DNA from: Acidaminococcaceae bacterium | Lineage (GTDB): Bacteria > Bacillota > Negativicutes > Acidaminococcales > Acidaminococcaceae | NCBI GenBank assembly: GCA_024405585.1 | Contig: JAKSOM010000005.1 | Span: forward strand, 1-20,370 | Length of the DNA: 20,370 bases | Direction: 5' to 3' | Shown here: positions 6,326 to 14,480 of the stretch, piece after piece | Numbering within the stretch: the stretch's first letter is position 1 | Layout of the letters: every line of letters begins with the position of its first letter | The notes under the pieces: generated by a model | What the model was told of the DNA's origin: nothing | What the model saw: only the letters and a program-made list of their open reading frames with translations | The model's database searches: none | Made by a program: the position numbers and the translations under genes

Positions 6326-6336
6326 CAAAAAATACA

Positions 6337-6501
6337 GATCGTGAGGCGGTTTACCATCTCTTTGAAGAGGAACTCTCAGACATGGTGGTGAACTTTGCGG
6401 CGGAAAGCCATGTGGACAGGAGCATCCTGGATCCTTCCATCCAGTGGTATCTTGCCAACGAATCCTGGTGGCGACCCCTGCTCCAACGCAGTGCGTTATA
6501 A
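6337..6501 (+). pseudogene. rfbB: Remnant of a second rfbB copy (5' missing, internal deletion)
   Basis: The sequence aligns with codons 63-95 of the intact rfbB, then jumps at 6438/6439 straight to codons 310-329 and the stop. About 214 codons (642 bp) are lost in frame and everything before codon 62 is missing. By hand the two aligned parts are about 86% identical to the intact gene, and most differences are silent. This suggests the copy was functional while it diverged. It lacks the NAD-binding loop, the catalytic TDE and YxxxK, a start codon and a ribosome binding site, so it cannot make an enzyme. Confidence 0.9.
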
Positions 6502-6505
6502 AAAA

Positions 6506-6548
6506 AAATAAAACAACGCCGTTCCCAACGAACGGCGTTGTTTTATTT
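6506..6548. terminator. Bidirectional Rho-independent terminator
   Basis: Arms 6506-6524 and 6530-6548 pair over 19 bp around the loop CCAAC. The core is ACAACGCCGTTC paired with GAACGGCGTTGT, flanked by A and T runs on both sides. It can stop transcripts from the small membrane gene and rfbB remnant on the plus strand and from pgi on the minus strand. Confidence 0.9.
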
Positions 6549-6601
6549 CACAATGACAAAACCTCAAAACGTAAAAACCAATTCTCTTGCACTTCCAACT
6601 T

Positions 6602-8044
6602 TTAATTTCCCAATTCCCGCTTAATAATTTTCTTATAGGCCTCCACCCCGGGCTGGTCATAGGCATCCACATCCGCCAACTCCGCCTCATAGGCCACACT
6701 AAGCATCAAGAAGTAGAAAATTTCTCCGATATAATAGGCCTCCAAATGAGGCAGACGATAAAGTGCCGTAAAGCGGTTGTCCTTGTCCAAGGCCTCCCGG
6801 TTGGCCAAAAGTGCCACCTGCAGGGCCCTGTTCAAACTCAGGCCCGCATACTTGGCAAACTGGGGAATATGGCTGAAAGGATTGGGCAGTGCCACATCAC
6901 TGTGCAAATTGTCCACCTGCAGGAATTGCACCACCTTGTTACGCCTGCCGTCCTGATGCTGCTGGGTTTGGGCGTGCATATCCGTCGTGCCCACCGCAGC
7001 AATGGGAGTCCGGCCGTAATGGACCTTCTCCCCCTTCCGGTTCAGCCGCTTGCCCAGGGACTCTGCCAAAAGCTGCACATACCATTCCGCCAGGGACTTA
7101 AAGCAAATTCCATAACCCATGAACACTTCTAAGTCACAACCATATTTTTCCCCGGCCAAATACTTCAACACCGCATTCATCAGGGCAGGATTTTTAGTGC
7201 AATCATCGTCCTGACAGGCCCGATCCATAAACCTGGCCCCTTCCAGGAACTTCTCCAAATCCAAACCGATGGTCACCGCCGTCACCAGCCCCACATCGTT
7301 CAACACGCTGAAGCGGCCCCCGATGCCGTTCTTCACCGCAAACCTGCGCCAGTTGTTTTCCGCCGCCAGTTGCAATAGAGGGGAATTGGCTTCCGGATTC
7401 AGGTCCGTCACCACCGCCACTTCCGTGTCCAAATAGGTTTCCCGCTTGAATTCATCATAAAAATAACTGAAAGCGGTCAAGGTCTCCAATGTGGTGCCTG
7501 ATTTGGAAATTGGCACCAGCATCAGACGGAAACGGTTGCCCTTGGTCATGGTATTCCTGGCCAAACTCCACACCTGGTCCACAATTTGCCTGCTCTGCAA
7601 AGGGTCAAGATTATTGCCCCCGAAAATGACGGCGGGCCTATACCCCCGCTGAGCAGGCCCCAAAGTATTCCAACCGTCACCACAGAACAAGTCATAAAGC
7701 ACCTTATTGCCCAGGAAAGACCCTCCAACACCCAGGAACAGCACTGCATCCACATGATTCCTAAGATAATCCCCAAATTCCTGCAATGCTCTAATACTAC
7801 CAGGGGTATTAGGATTTCCCTCCGCCACATAGGGCAGCCGGGTGAAATAAACTTTTTCCGGCACCCCATCCTTGCTCAAATGGCCCTTGGCCGTCCCGCT
7901 CCTGCGGGTTTCCGCAAGAGCGGCGGCCGCCTCTTTAATTTTAGGTTCGATTGCCCGGATGTCCTCTTCCTGAATCCGCCCCTCACCCAGCATGGTGCCA
8001 AAGTCAAACTCAAAACCATCCTGCAACCGCAAATTGCCAATCAT
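6602..8044 (-). CDS. pgi: Glucose-6-phosphate isomerase
   Basis: Pgi interconverts glucose 6-phosphate and fructose 6-phosphate in glycolysis and gluconeogenesis. The 480-residue protein has the sugar-phosphate loop SKSGTTLET at 180-188. PGI signature 1 is at 242-253 (GGRFSVLNDVGL) and signature 2 near the C-terminus (DQPGVEAYKK, from 463). LGVGGSFLGNK near 104 and the central TTDMHAQTQQHQDG are also characteristic, the latter a variant of the usual DQHSQ-type segment. The length lies between the Bacillus and E. coli types. The ATG at 8044 is 3 bp after the putP stop, so the two genes are probably cotranscribed, though the site before pgi is weak (GAAG). It is followed by the bidirectional terminator at 6506-6548. 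Confidence 0.95.
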   Translation of the reverse strand: MIGNLRLQDGFEFDFGTMLGEGRIQEEDIRAIEPKIKEAAAALAETRRSGTAKGHLSKDGVPEKVYFTRLPYVAEGNPNTPGSIRALQEFGDYLRNHVDAVLFLGVGGSFLGNKVLYDLFCGDGWNTLGPAQRGYRPAVIFGGNNLDPLQSRQIVDQVWSLARNTMTKGNRFRLMLVPISKSGTTLETLTAFSYFYDEFKRETYLDTEVAVVTDLNPEANSPLLQLAAENNWRRFAVKNGIGGRFSVLNDVGLVTAVTIGLDLEKFLEGARFMDRACQDDDCTKNPALMNAVLKYLAGEKYGCDLEVFMGYGICFKSLAEWYVQLLAESLGKRLNRKGEKVHYGRTPIAAVGTTDMHAQTQQHQDGRRNKVVQFLQVDNLHSDVALPNPFSHIPQFAKYAGLSLNRALQVALLANREALDKDNRFTALYRLPHLEAYYIGEIFYFLMLSVAYEAELADVDAYDQPGVEAYKKIIKRELGN

Positions 8045-8047
8045 AAA

Positions 8048-9517
8048 TCAGTCTTCGCCCAAAGCGGTCTTCCGTTCAGCCACCTCAAACTTTGCCACCA
8101 CCTCATCATCCGGAGCGGAAGTCATCAAAGCCACCGCATAAGCCGCAATGAAGCCGGCCACAAAACCCGGAAGAATTTCGTAAATGCCCGTGCAGCTCAA
8201 CTTGGTGAACCAAAGGATATCCACCAAACTGCCCACTACAATACCCGTGATGGCACCCGCATAATTAAACCTCTTCCAGAACAAACTCAGCATAATGGCC
8301 GGGCCGAAAGCTGCACCGAAAACACCCCAAGCATTGGAAACCAGGGACATGATGGAGCCGGAATTGGGACTCATGGCCATAAACATGGCGGCAATGGCAA
8401 TAACCAGCACCACAATACGGCCCACCCACTTCATCTCGCTGTCAGTGGTCTGACCTCCACGGAACACCGGCTTGTAAACGTCGCTGGCGAAGGCGGAACC
8501 CGCCGCCAAAAGCTGGCTGTCGGCGGTACTCATGGAAGCCGCCAAAACTGCGGAAAGCAGCACACCGCTAATCAGTGCCGGGAAAATGCTACGCACCATG
8601 CTGATGAACACCAAACTGTTCTTGTTGATATTCTCATCAAAACCCAGGAACATCCTGCCAACCACGCCGATAACAATGGCAAAGAAGCAAATGATGGCGG
8701 TCCAGCTGATGCCGATGAGTGCGGATTTCTTTATTTCCTTTTGGCTTTCCAAACTCATGAAACGTACAATGATATGGGGCATGCCAAAGTAACCCAAACC
8801 CCAGGCCAAACCGCTGACAATATCACGCCAATCCGCAGTGAAAGACCAGAACACCGCCGGAATATCCTTACCCGCATCAGCACTAATCATAGATGCCGCA
8901 AACAGCGGAGCAATGAGCATGGCACCCAACATAATCAGGCCCTGGAAAAAGTCCGTCCAGCACACCGCATCAAAACCGCCTAAGAAAGTATATCCTACAA
9001 TAATGAATGCTGCCAAATACATAGCCGTTGCGGATTCCATACCGGTCACCGTATTGAAAAGGATGCCGCAGGCCTTAATGGAAGAAGCCGCATAAATCGT
9101 ATAAGCCACCAGGAACACCAATGCGCAGAAAATCTGCAAGGCCTTGGACTTGGACAGGAAACGGTTGGTCAGATACTGGGGAATGGTAATGCTGTCGCCA
9201 AACTCCACACTGAACGCCCTCAGACGAGGTGCCTCAACCAGCCAACTGATGGAATAACCCACCGCCAAACCGATGGCAATCCAGGCCTGGCCCAGACCCA
9301 AAGCATAAACGCTGGCGGGCAAACCCATCAGCACCCAGGCACTCATATCGGAAGCGCCCGCAGAGAGAGCCGCCACCCAGGGTCCCATAGCCCTGCCGCC
9401 CAAGAAATACTGCTTGTCACCGCCCACACTCTTCTTGAAGAAGAAATAAGCACCAATACCCAGCATGCAGGCCAGGTACACAACAAATACGCCTATTTCC
9501 CAAACATTCATTGTCAT
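8048..9517 (-). CDS. putP: Sodium/proline symporter (SSS family)
   Basis: This inner-membrane transporter of the solute:sodium symporter family takes up L-proline with sodium. The 489-residue protein has about 13 hydrophobic segments. The hallmark segments are QYFLGGRAMGPWVAALSAGA early on, SDMSAWVLMGLPASVYALG (sodium-site helix), GGFDAVCWTDFFQG, and VLAASMSTADSQLLAAGSAF, which carries the second sodium-site serine and threonine. The family's extra C-terminal helix and charged tail are present, so it looks complete. GGAGGAGG lies 8 nt before the ATG at 9517; a second ATG two codons later is less well placed. A 203-bp gap separates it from prs, enough for its own promoter, though none is convincing. 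Pairing with pgi is unusual. Confidence 0.92.
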   Translation of the reverse strand: MTMNVWEIGVFVVYLACMLGIGAYFFFKKSVGGDKQYFLGGRAMGPWVAALSAGASDMSAWVLMGLPASVYALGLGQAWIAIGLAVGYSISWLVEAPRLRAFSVEFGDSITIPQYLTNRFLSKSKALQIFCALVFLVAYTIYAASSIKACGILFNTVTGMESATAMYLAAFIIVGYTFLGGFDAVCWTDFFQGLIMLGAMLIAPLFAASMISADAGKDIPAVFWSFTADWRDIVSGLAWGLGYFGMPHIIVRFMSLESQKEIKKSALIGISWTAIICFFAIVIGVVGRMFLGFDENINKNSLVFISMVRSIFPALISGVLLSAVLAASMSTADSQLLAAGSAFASDVYKPVFRGGQTTDSEMKWVGRIVVLVIAIAAMFMAMSPNSGSIMSLVSNAWGVFGAAFGPAIMLSLFWKRFNYAGAITGIVVGSLVDILWFTKLSCTGIYEILPGFVAGFIAAYAVALMTSAPDDEVVAKFEVAERKTALGED

Positions 9518-9720
9518 GATTCAATCCTCCTCCGCCCCTGTAACAATTTTCTTTCCGGGGCTTGCAATTGTATGGCGTTTATGTTAACACAAATCTATCA
9601 ATGCGAAAAGCGAATATTTATCATATTTCCTATGCGTTTTTGTAATGGATAGAAACAGTTGCCAAGACAAAATGGAACAACCCTCATCAATGGCAAAGGC
9701 ATTTCGCCATCGCAATAGAA

Positions 9721-10710
9721 CTATTGTGCATTACGTTCGACACTTTGATCCTTATTGATAGTTTCAAAAAGAGCACTGACACTGCCATCATTGTAGATAG
9801 CCCGGATAGTTTCCGCCAGCACTGGTGCAATGGTAAGGACTTTAATCTTGTCGCACATTTTGTGGGGAGGAACAGGAATGGTATTAGTCACCACCAGTTC
9901 TTCAATTTCCCCATCCCTGATACGGCTTGCAGCCGGATCGGTCAAAACAGGATGGGTACAGCAGGCGTACACCTCCTTAGCCCCCAATTTCTTCAAAGCA
10001 TGAGCCGCTTCACACAATGAACCGGCGGTATCCACCATATCGTCAATCAGCACCGCTGTCTTACCCTTCACATCACCGATTACATTCATAACTTCGGCCA
10101 CACCGGGTTGGGGACGGCGTTTGTCGATAATAGCCAAAGGCGCACTCAAACGTTCCGCAAAATTACGGGCCCTGCCCACACCGCCCAAATCCGGAGATAC
10201 CACAACCAAATTGGGCAATTTTTTAGTTTTGATATAGTTTGCCAAAGTATGACCGCCGGGCATATGATCAAAGGGAACATCAAAAAATCCCTGAATTTGG
10301 GCCGCATGCAGATCCACCGTAACCACCCGGGTAATGCCACTGACACTGAGCAAATCGGCCATCAGTTTGGCCGTAATTGGTTCCCTGCCCCTGGCCTTTC
10401 TGTCCTGACGGGCATAACCGTAAAAAGGCACTATAGCAACGATACTCTTAGCACTTGCCCTTTTGAAAGCATCCGCCATAATCAAAAGTTCCATCACATT
10501 GTCGTTCACCACAGGACCACAGGTAGGTTGTACAACAAACACATCCTTACCCCGGACGGATTCATTAATCATCACCTGAATCTCACCATTATTAAAACGA
10601 TTGATGGTGGCATCCCCCAATCTGCAACCAAGATAGGATGCGATTTCCTCGGCCAAAGGCCTGTTGGCATTGCCACTGAACAGGGCAAAGCGTTCTTTGT
10701 CATTAAGCAT
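9721..10710 (-). CDS. prs: Ribose-phosphate pyrophosphokinase (PRPP synthetase)
   Basis: Prs makes PRPP from ribose 5-phosphate and ATP for purine, pyrimidine, histidine, tryptophan and NAD synthesis. The 329-residue protein is a class I enzyme of normal length. The early QPTCGPVVNDNVMELLIM (61-78), the flexible catalytic loop RQDRKARGREPI (101-112), the metal and pyrophosphate segment VDLHAAQIQGFF (132-143), SPDLGGVGRAR (172-182) and the ribose-phosphate loop VLIDDMVDTAGS (220-231) are all intact. The start has GGGGGAG 7 nt upstream. It lies 60 bp after glmU on the same strand, matching the glmU-prs pairing common in Firmicutes, and is probably the last gene of the ispE-gntR-purR-glmU-prs unit. 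Confidence 0.97.
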   Translation of the reverse strand: MLNDKERFALFSGNANRPLAEEIASYLGCRLGDATINRFNNGEIQVMINESVRGKDVFVVQPTCGPVVNDNVMELLIMADAFKRASAKSIVAIVPFYGYARQDRKARGREPITAKLMADLLSVSGITRVVTVDLHAAQIQGFFDVPFDHMPGGHTLANYIKTKKLPNLVVVSPDLGGVGRARNFAERLSAPLAIIDKRRPQPGVAEVMNVIGDVKGKTAVLIDDMVDTAGSLCEAAHALKKLGAKEVYACCTHPVLTDPAASRIRDGEIEELVVTNTIPVPPHKMCDKIKVLTIAPVLAETIRAIYNDGSVSALFETINKDQSVERNAQ

Positions 10711-10770
10711 TTTTCAACTCCCCCACAAAAATATAAATTTCACTATGCTGCCCACGTAAGAAACAGCCAA

Positions 10771-12138
10771 CTAATCTTCAAAATATTTTTTTGCCCAACC
10801 CTCAATATTAGTTTGTTTGGCCCGGCCCACGCCCAGGGCCTCCGCCGGCACATTCTTAGTAATGGTGCTGCCCGCCGCCACAAAGGAACCGTCCCCCAGC
10901 TCCACAGGTGCCACCAAATTACTGTTACAACCGATAAAGACATCGTTACCAACCTTGGTGCGATGTTTTTGCTTGCCGTCATAATTCACCATAATACTGC
11001 CGCAACCCACATTCACCCCACTGCCCATATCGGTATCGCCGATATAACTCAAATGGGGCAGTTTGCTGCCCGTACCAACCCTGCTGTTCTTAACTTCAAT
11101 AAAATTACCGATTTTCACCTTATCCCCAATTTCCGTATCGGGACGCAGATGAACGAAAGGCCCGGCGGTAACATCCTGCCCCACCCGGCAATCGTGAGCA
11201 TAAATGAACTGCAAATGGGTGCCATCCCCCACCTCCACGTTAGTCAGCCGTGAATTGGGACCGATTTCACAATTCCTGCCGATTTTGGTGTTGCCTTCCA
11301 ACCAAGTGAAAGGACGGATAATGGTGTCGTTGCCGATCTCCACATCCGCTTCGATGAAGGTGCTGCCCGGATCCATAATGGTAACACCCGCATCCATCCA
11401 TTTGTTCAAAATCCGCTGACGCAAAACGCCCTCCGCCTCCGCCAGCTGCCGGCGGCTGTTGATGCCCAGCACCATATCCCTGTCCTGAGTCACCACCGCC
11501 CCCACTTTTTTGCCTGCTTCCTTCAGTTTGCCGATAACATCCGTCAGATAATATTCACCTTGGGCATTGTCATTGCTGAGCCGTTTCAGAATAATGAACA
11601 TTTCCGGGCATTCCATACAATAGATGCCTGTATTGATTTCTTTGATTTTCTTTTGAACCTCCGTAGCATCCTTCTCTTCCACGATACCATGCACATTATT
11701 ATTCCGATCGCGGATGATTCTGCCATAGCCAAAAGGATTGTCCAAATAAGTGGTGAGCACACTGGCACTGGCCCCGGATTGCTTATGACGGGCCACAAAT
11801 TTTGCCAATTCCTCCCCATCCAAAAGAGGAGTATCTCCGCAAAGAACCAGCACCGTACCATTGAAAGTTCTTAATGTATCTTCCGCCTGCATCACAGCGT
11901 GACCGGTCCCCAACTGAGGTTCCTGTACGGCAAACTCCACCTGCTCACCCAATTGCTGACGGACCGCCTCCGCCCCATGACCGATAATCACCACTTCCTT
12001 ATCCGCCCCTGCCTGCCGGGCTGCCCGCACCACATGCTCCACCATTGGTTTTCCTCCCACACAATGCAACACCTTGGGCAATTCGGATTTCATACGGGTT
12101 CCCTTCCCCGCCGCCAAAATTATCGCCACCATATTCAT
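10771..12138 (-). CDS. glmU: Bifunctional UDP-N-acetylglucosamine pyrophosphorylase / glucosamine-1-phosphate N-acetyltransferase
   Basis: GlmU acetylates glucosamine 1-phosphate and then adds UMP, giving UDP-GlcNAc for peptidoglycan and, in diderms, lipid A. The 455-residue protein has the N-terminal uridylyltransferase loop LAAGKGTRMKSELPKVLH at 8-25, QLGTGHAV, CGDTPLL, YGRIIRD and EINTGIY. The C-terminal left-handed beta-helix carries the acetyltransferase site HLRPDTEIGDKVKIGNF, YIGDTDMGSGVNVGCG, NYDGKQKHRT and a closing GSFVAAGSTITKNVP. GGGAGGTG lies 5 nt before the ATG at 12138, which overlaps the purR stop as ATGA. This implies translational coupling of purine regulator and UDP-GlcNAc synthesis, as in other Firmicutes. 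Confidence 0.97.
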   Translation of the reverse strand: MNMVAIILAAGKGTRMKSELPKVLHCVGGKPMVEHVVRAARQAGADKEVVIIGHGAEAVRQQLGEQVEFAVQEPQLGTGHAVMQAEDTLRTFNGTVLVLCGDTPLLDGEELAKFVARHKQSGASASVLTTYLDNPFGYGRIIRDRNNNVHGIVEEKDATEVQKKIKEINTGIYCMECPEMFIILKRLSNDNAQGEYYLTDVIGKLKEAGKKVGAVVTQDRDMVLGINSRRQLAEAEGVLRQRILNKWMDAGVTIMDPGSTFIEADVEIGNDTIIRPFTWLEGNTKIGRNCEIGPNSRLTNVEVGDGTHLQFIYAHDCRVGQDVTAGPFVHLRPDTEIGDKVKIGNFIEVKNSRVGTGSKLPHLSYIGDTDMGSGVNVGCGSIMVNYDGKQKHRTKVGNDVFIGCNSNLVAPVELGDGSFVAAGSTITKNVPAEALGVGRAKQTNIEGWAKKYFED

Positions 12139-12959
12139 GGTTTCACCTCCCTAATAGGTCTGATATCTATCCGCATATTCACTTCATCAATCTTATACAA
12201 CCGCAAAAGGGCCACATAGTCATTGATAATTTTTTTCTCCGGCTCAATGGCCTCAATCAAAAAGGCCTTGCCCACCACCTGAGCCCCCAATTCTTCTGCC
12301 AATTTGATTAAGCCGTGGGCGGTTCCGCCCCCCTTCATCAAATCGTCCACTATCAGCACCCGCTCCCCAGCATACAACGCCCGCTTAGGCATGGCCATGG
12401 TCTGAATAGTTTTGCTGCTGCCGCTCACATAGTTGATGCTGACGCTGGAACCTTCGGTAACAAAGGACCCGTGACGGGCCATGACCAAAGGTACATTAAA
12501 AGCCCTGGCCACCAAAAGGGCCAAGGGAATCCCCCTGGTCTCCACCGTCATGACACAATCCGGTTTCAGACGATACATACGTTTCATCATAATTTCCCCC
12601 AAACGGGAAACAATGTGGGGATCGCAGAGCACGTCCGTCATATAAATCAAACCCCCGGGCAAAATCCTATCCGAGGTACTAAGCTTCTTCGCCACTTTCT
12701 GCAAAAAGCGGTAGTCGTCCGCATCCATGCTGTCAGGAATATAACATACGCCACCCCCGGAACCGGGCACTGTCTCCAAAAGTCCCAACCCCTCATTTAT
12801 CAAACTGCTCTTAATCACCGCCATATCCTCACTCAAAGTGGATTTGGCAATTTTGAATTTTTCGCAAAAGTAACTATAGGGGAACAAATGATGGGGCCTG
12901 TCTATCAAAATCTTAGTGAGTGAAACCAACCGCTCCACCCTGCGAACTCTTTCCATCAT
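12135..12959 (-). CDS. purR: Purine operon repressor PurR (Bacillus type)
   Basis: This PRPP-responsive regulator is unrelated to E. coli PurR. In Bacillus it binds PurBox DNA and controls purine synthesis and transport genes. The 274-residue protein has an N-terminal winged helix (about 1-75: RVERLVSLTKILIDRP, then FKIAKSTLSEDMAVIK) and a phosphoribosyltransferase-like effector domain. That domain contains ETRGIPLALLVARAF near 140-154 and the PRPP loop VLIVDDLMKGGGTAHG at 201-216. It is slightly shorter than the roughly 285 residues of the Bacillus protein. The ATG at 12959 overlaps the gntR stop as ATGA; a second ATG follows at once at 12956. The ribosome site is weak (GAGCAGAAG), consistent with coupling. 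Standing next to prs, whose product is its effector, is functionally sensible. Confidence 0.94.
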   Translation of the reverse strand: MMERVRRVERLVSLTKILIDRPHHLFPYSYFCEKFKIAKSTLSEDMAVIKSSLINEGLGLLETVPGSGGGVCYIPDSMDADDYRFLQKVAKKLSTSDRILPGGLIYMTDVLCDPHIVSRLGEIMMKRMYRLKPDCVMTVETRGIPLALLVARAFNVPLVMARHGSFVTEGSSVSINYVSGSSKTIQTMAMPKRALYAGERVLIVDDLMKGGGTAHGLIKLAEELGAQVVGKAFLIEAIEPEKKIINDYVALLRLYKIDEVNMRIDIRPIREVKP

Positions 12960-13630
12960 CTTCTGCTCAAACTTTCGATAAGAGTACGCTCAGCGTTCTC
13001 AATATGTACCCTGGCCGCCGCCGCTGCTGCCTCCGGGTCACGGCTGGCAATGGCATCCAACAAGTTCCTGTGCTCCGTCAAAGTATCCTTCATCCTGCCG
13101 GGTTGAGCCATACTACGGCCCCGGATATTGGTAATCTGTTCCCTAAGATTGCTGATGATTCCCAACAACCGCTCATTTCTTGCAGCCCGGTAAAGCACAT
13201 CATGAAACACGGAATCTGCCGCCACAATCTCCGCCATCTCCGTTTCAACGGATAGGGATGCGGTCAACAACAGCTGACGGTTCATCTCCTCCAATTCCTC
13301 ATCGCTGATACGCTCCGCCGCCAAAGAAGCAGCCAACATATCCAGGGAAATCCGCACTTCGTAAATCTCCGTAATATCCTTCAGGGAAATATCCGCCACA
13401 TAAGTACCTTTGCGGGGAATCATCACAATGAACCCCTCCATCTCCAGCTTACGCATGGCCTCCCTCAGCGGTGTGCGACTAATGCCCAATTCCTCCGCAA
13501 GCTGAATTTCTATCAACCGTTCTCCGGGCTGTAATCTGCCGCTATTGATGGCACCGCGAATGGCATTACACACCAACTCCCTCAAAGGCAACCGGCAATT
13601 GAAATCAATGGGTTCAAAACATATGCTCAT
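12956..13630 (-). CDS. GntR-family transcriptional regulator, FadR (FCD) subfamily
   Basis: The 224-residue protein has an N-terminal GntR winged helix at about 14-80 (LRELVCNAIRGAINSGRLQPGERL, then LAEELGISRTPLREAMRKLE and a wing RKGTYVAD). A helical FCD effector domain follows, with EIYEVRISLDMLAASLAAER, DSVFHDVLYRAARNERL and EHRNLLDAIASRD carrying the acidic and histidine residues that usually bind a metal and a small carboxylate. The effector is unknown. The ATG follows the ispE stop codon with no gap, its Shine-Dalgarno AGGAAGG lies inside ispE, and its end overlaps purR by 4 bp, so it is firmly embedded in this operon. A GntR regulator between ispE and purR is a recurring arrangement in Negativicutes and Clostridia as I recall it. 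Confidence 0.92.
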   Translation of the reverse strand: MSICFEPIDFNCRLPLRELVCNAIRGAINSGRLQPGERLIEIQLAEELGISRTPLREAMRKLEMEGFIVMIPRKGTYVADISLKDITEIYEVRISLDMLAASLAAERISDEELEEMNRQLLLTASLSVETEMAEIVAADSVFHDVLYRAARNERLLGIISNLREQITNIRGRSMAQPGRMKDTLTEHRNLLDAIASRDPEAAAAAARVHIENAERTLIESLSRR

Positions 13631-14437
13631 TTATTTCATCCTTCCTGCAAACCTTGTCACTACCGTCTCCACCGGATATTTCTCCCAGGCCATCTTGATG
13701 GCCGCCGCTGCCTGCTCATCCTCAGTCATGGCATACATAGTGGGACCGGACCCGCTCATCAGGGACTGCTCCGCCCCCAACTTCAAAGCTACACTTTTCA
13801 TTTCCGCCAACAGGGGATAACGCGGGAAAGCCACCAGCTCAAACACATTACCATTCTCCCCGTCCGGCTTGGACTGAAGCTTGTCAAACTCAGCATAGGC
13901 CCACTTGGTGCTGATGCCGAACTCCCGGGGCTTCGCCAAAACAACATAACGGTTTTCCACATCCTCCAAATGCTCCAGAACCTCACCCCTGCCGGTGGCA
14001 CGGGACCTGCCGCCCTGTATCAAAAAAGGTATGTCGCTGCCCAGTTCCGCAGCAATCCGCTCCAATTTCTCGTAACTGTAATTCAAACGCCAAAGCTTAT
14101 TCAAGCCCCTATACACCGCCGCCGCATCCGCACTGCCGCCGCCCAGTCCTGCCGCCTGAAAGATATTTTTCCGGATAGAAATCTTCAACTTTGGGTCAAC
14201 TCCCCCATAATCCGCCAAAAGATAGGCGGCGCGACAGGCCAAATTGTCTCCATTGTTCAACTCCGCAACATTGGTCTCTACAAAAACACCCGACTCGGAC
14301 ACCTCTTCCAACATCACTTCATCACAAAAATCAAGGGTCTGCATAAGCATATCCACTTCATGATATCCGTCCGGCCGTCTGCCCAAAATATTCAGTTGCA
14401 AATTAACCTTGGCACAGGCCCTTTCCTTAATCACCAT
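13631..14437 (-). CDS. ispE: 4-diphosphocytidyl-2-C-methyl-D-erythritol kinase
   Basis: IspE is the GHMP kinase that phosphorylates CDP-methylerythritol in the MEP isoprenoid pathway. The 268-residue protein shows the start motif ACAKVNLQLNILGRRPDGYHE near 7-27, the ATP-binding glycine loop AAGLGGGSADAAAVYRGLN, GSDIPFLIQGG and the C-terminal MSGSGPTMYAM. All are intact and the length is normal. I start it at 14437 (MVIKERACAK); an in-frame ATG at 14452 lies upstream of a TATAAT and neither has a Shine-Dalgarno. GTG at 14434 is a third option, since an extended -10 ends only 3 nt before 14437. gntR begins at the base after its TAA. It is probably the first gene of the ispE-prs unit. Confidence 0.95.
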   Translation of the reverse strand: MVIKERACAKVNLQLNILGRRPDGYHEVDMLMQTLDFCDEVMLEEVSESGVFVETNVAELNNGDNLACRAAYLLADYGGVDPKLKISIRKNIFQAAGLGGGSADAAAVYRGLNKLWRLNYSYEKLERIAAELGSDIPFLIQGGRSRATGRGEVLEHLEDVENRYVVLAKPREFGISTKWAYAEFDKLQSKPDGENGNVFELVAFPRYPLLAEMKSVALKLGAEQSLMSGSGPTMYAMTEDEQAAAAIKMAWEKYPVETVVTRFAGRMK

Positions 14438-14440
14438 TCT

Positions 14441-14449
14441 ATTATACCA
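14441..14449 (-). promoter_or_regulatory. Extended -10 promoter directly before ispE
   Basis: The minus strand reads TGGTATAAT, a perfect extended -10. It sits in the short gap between pyk and ispE, 3 nt from the ATG at 14437. Transcription would start about at the second codon (GTG at 14434), so this promoter would give a leaderless message. Readthrough from pyk would instead give an ordinary long transcript without a ribosome site here. Confidence 0.45.
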
Positions 14450-14480
14450 CATCCGAAGAATTCTACAAATTTTTCCTCAA

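Noticed and set aside
7586..8983. Plus-strand 465-codon frame opposite pgi and putP
   Set aside because: It crosses two convincing genes in antisense and reads as shadow sequence without domains.
9689..9710. Imperfect hairpin downstream of prs
   Set aside because: The stem is about 8 bp with a bulge and no T run follows, so it is not a convincing terminator.
14447..14462. PurBox-like sequence (ATCCGAAGAATT) upstream of ispE
   Set aside because: Only the CCGAA core matches and there is no second, oppositely oriented box at a suitable distance, so PurR control of its own operon cannot be claimed.
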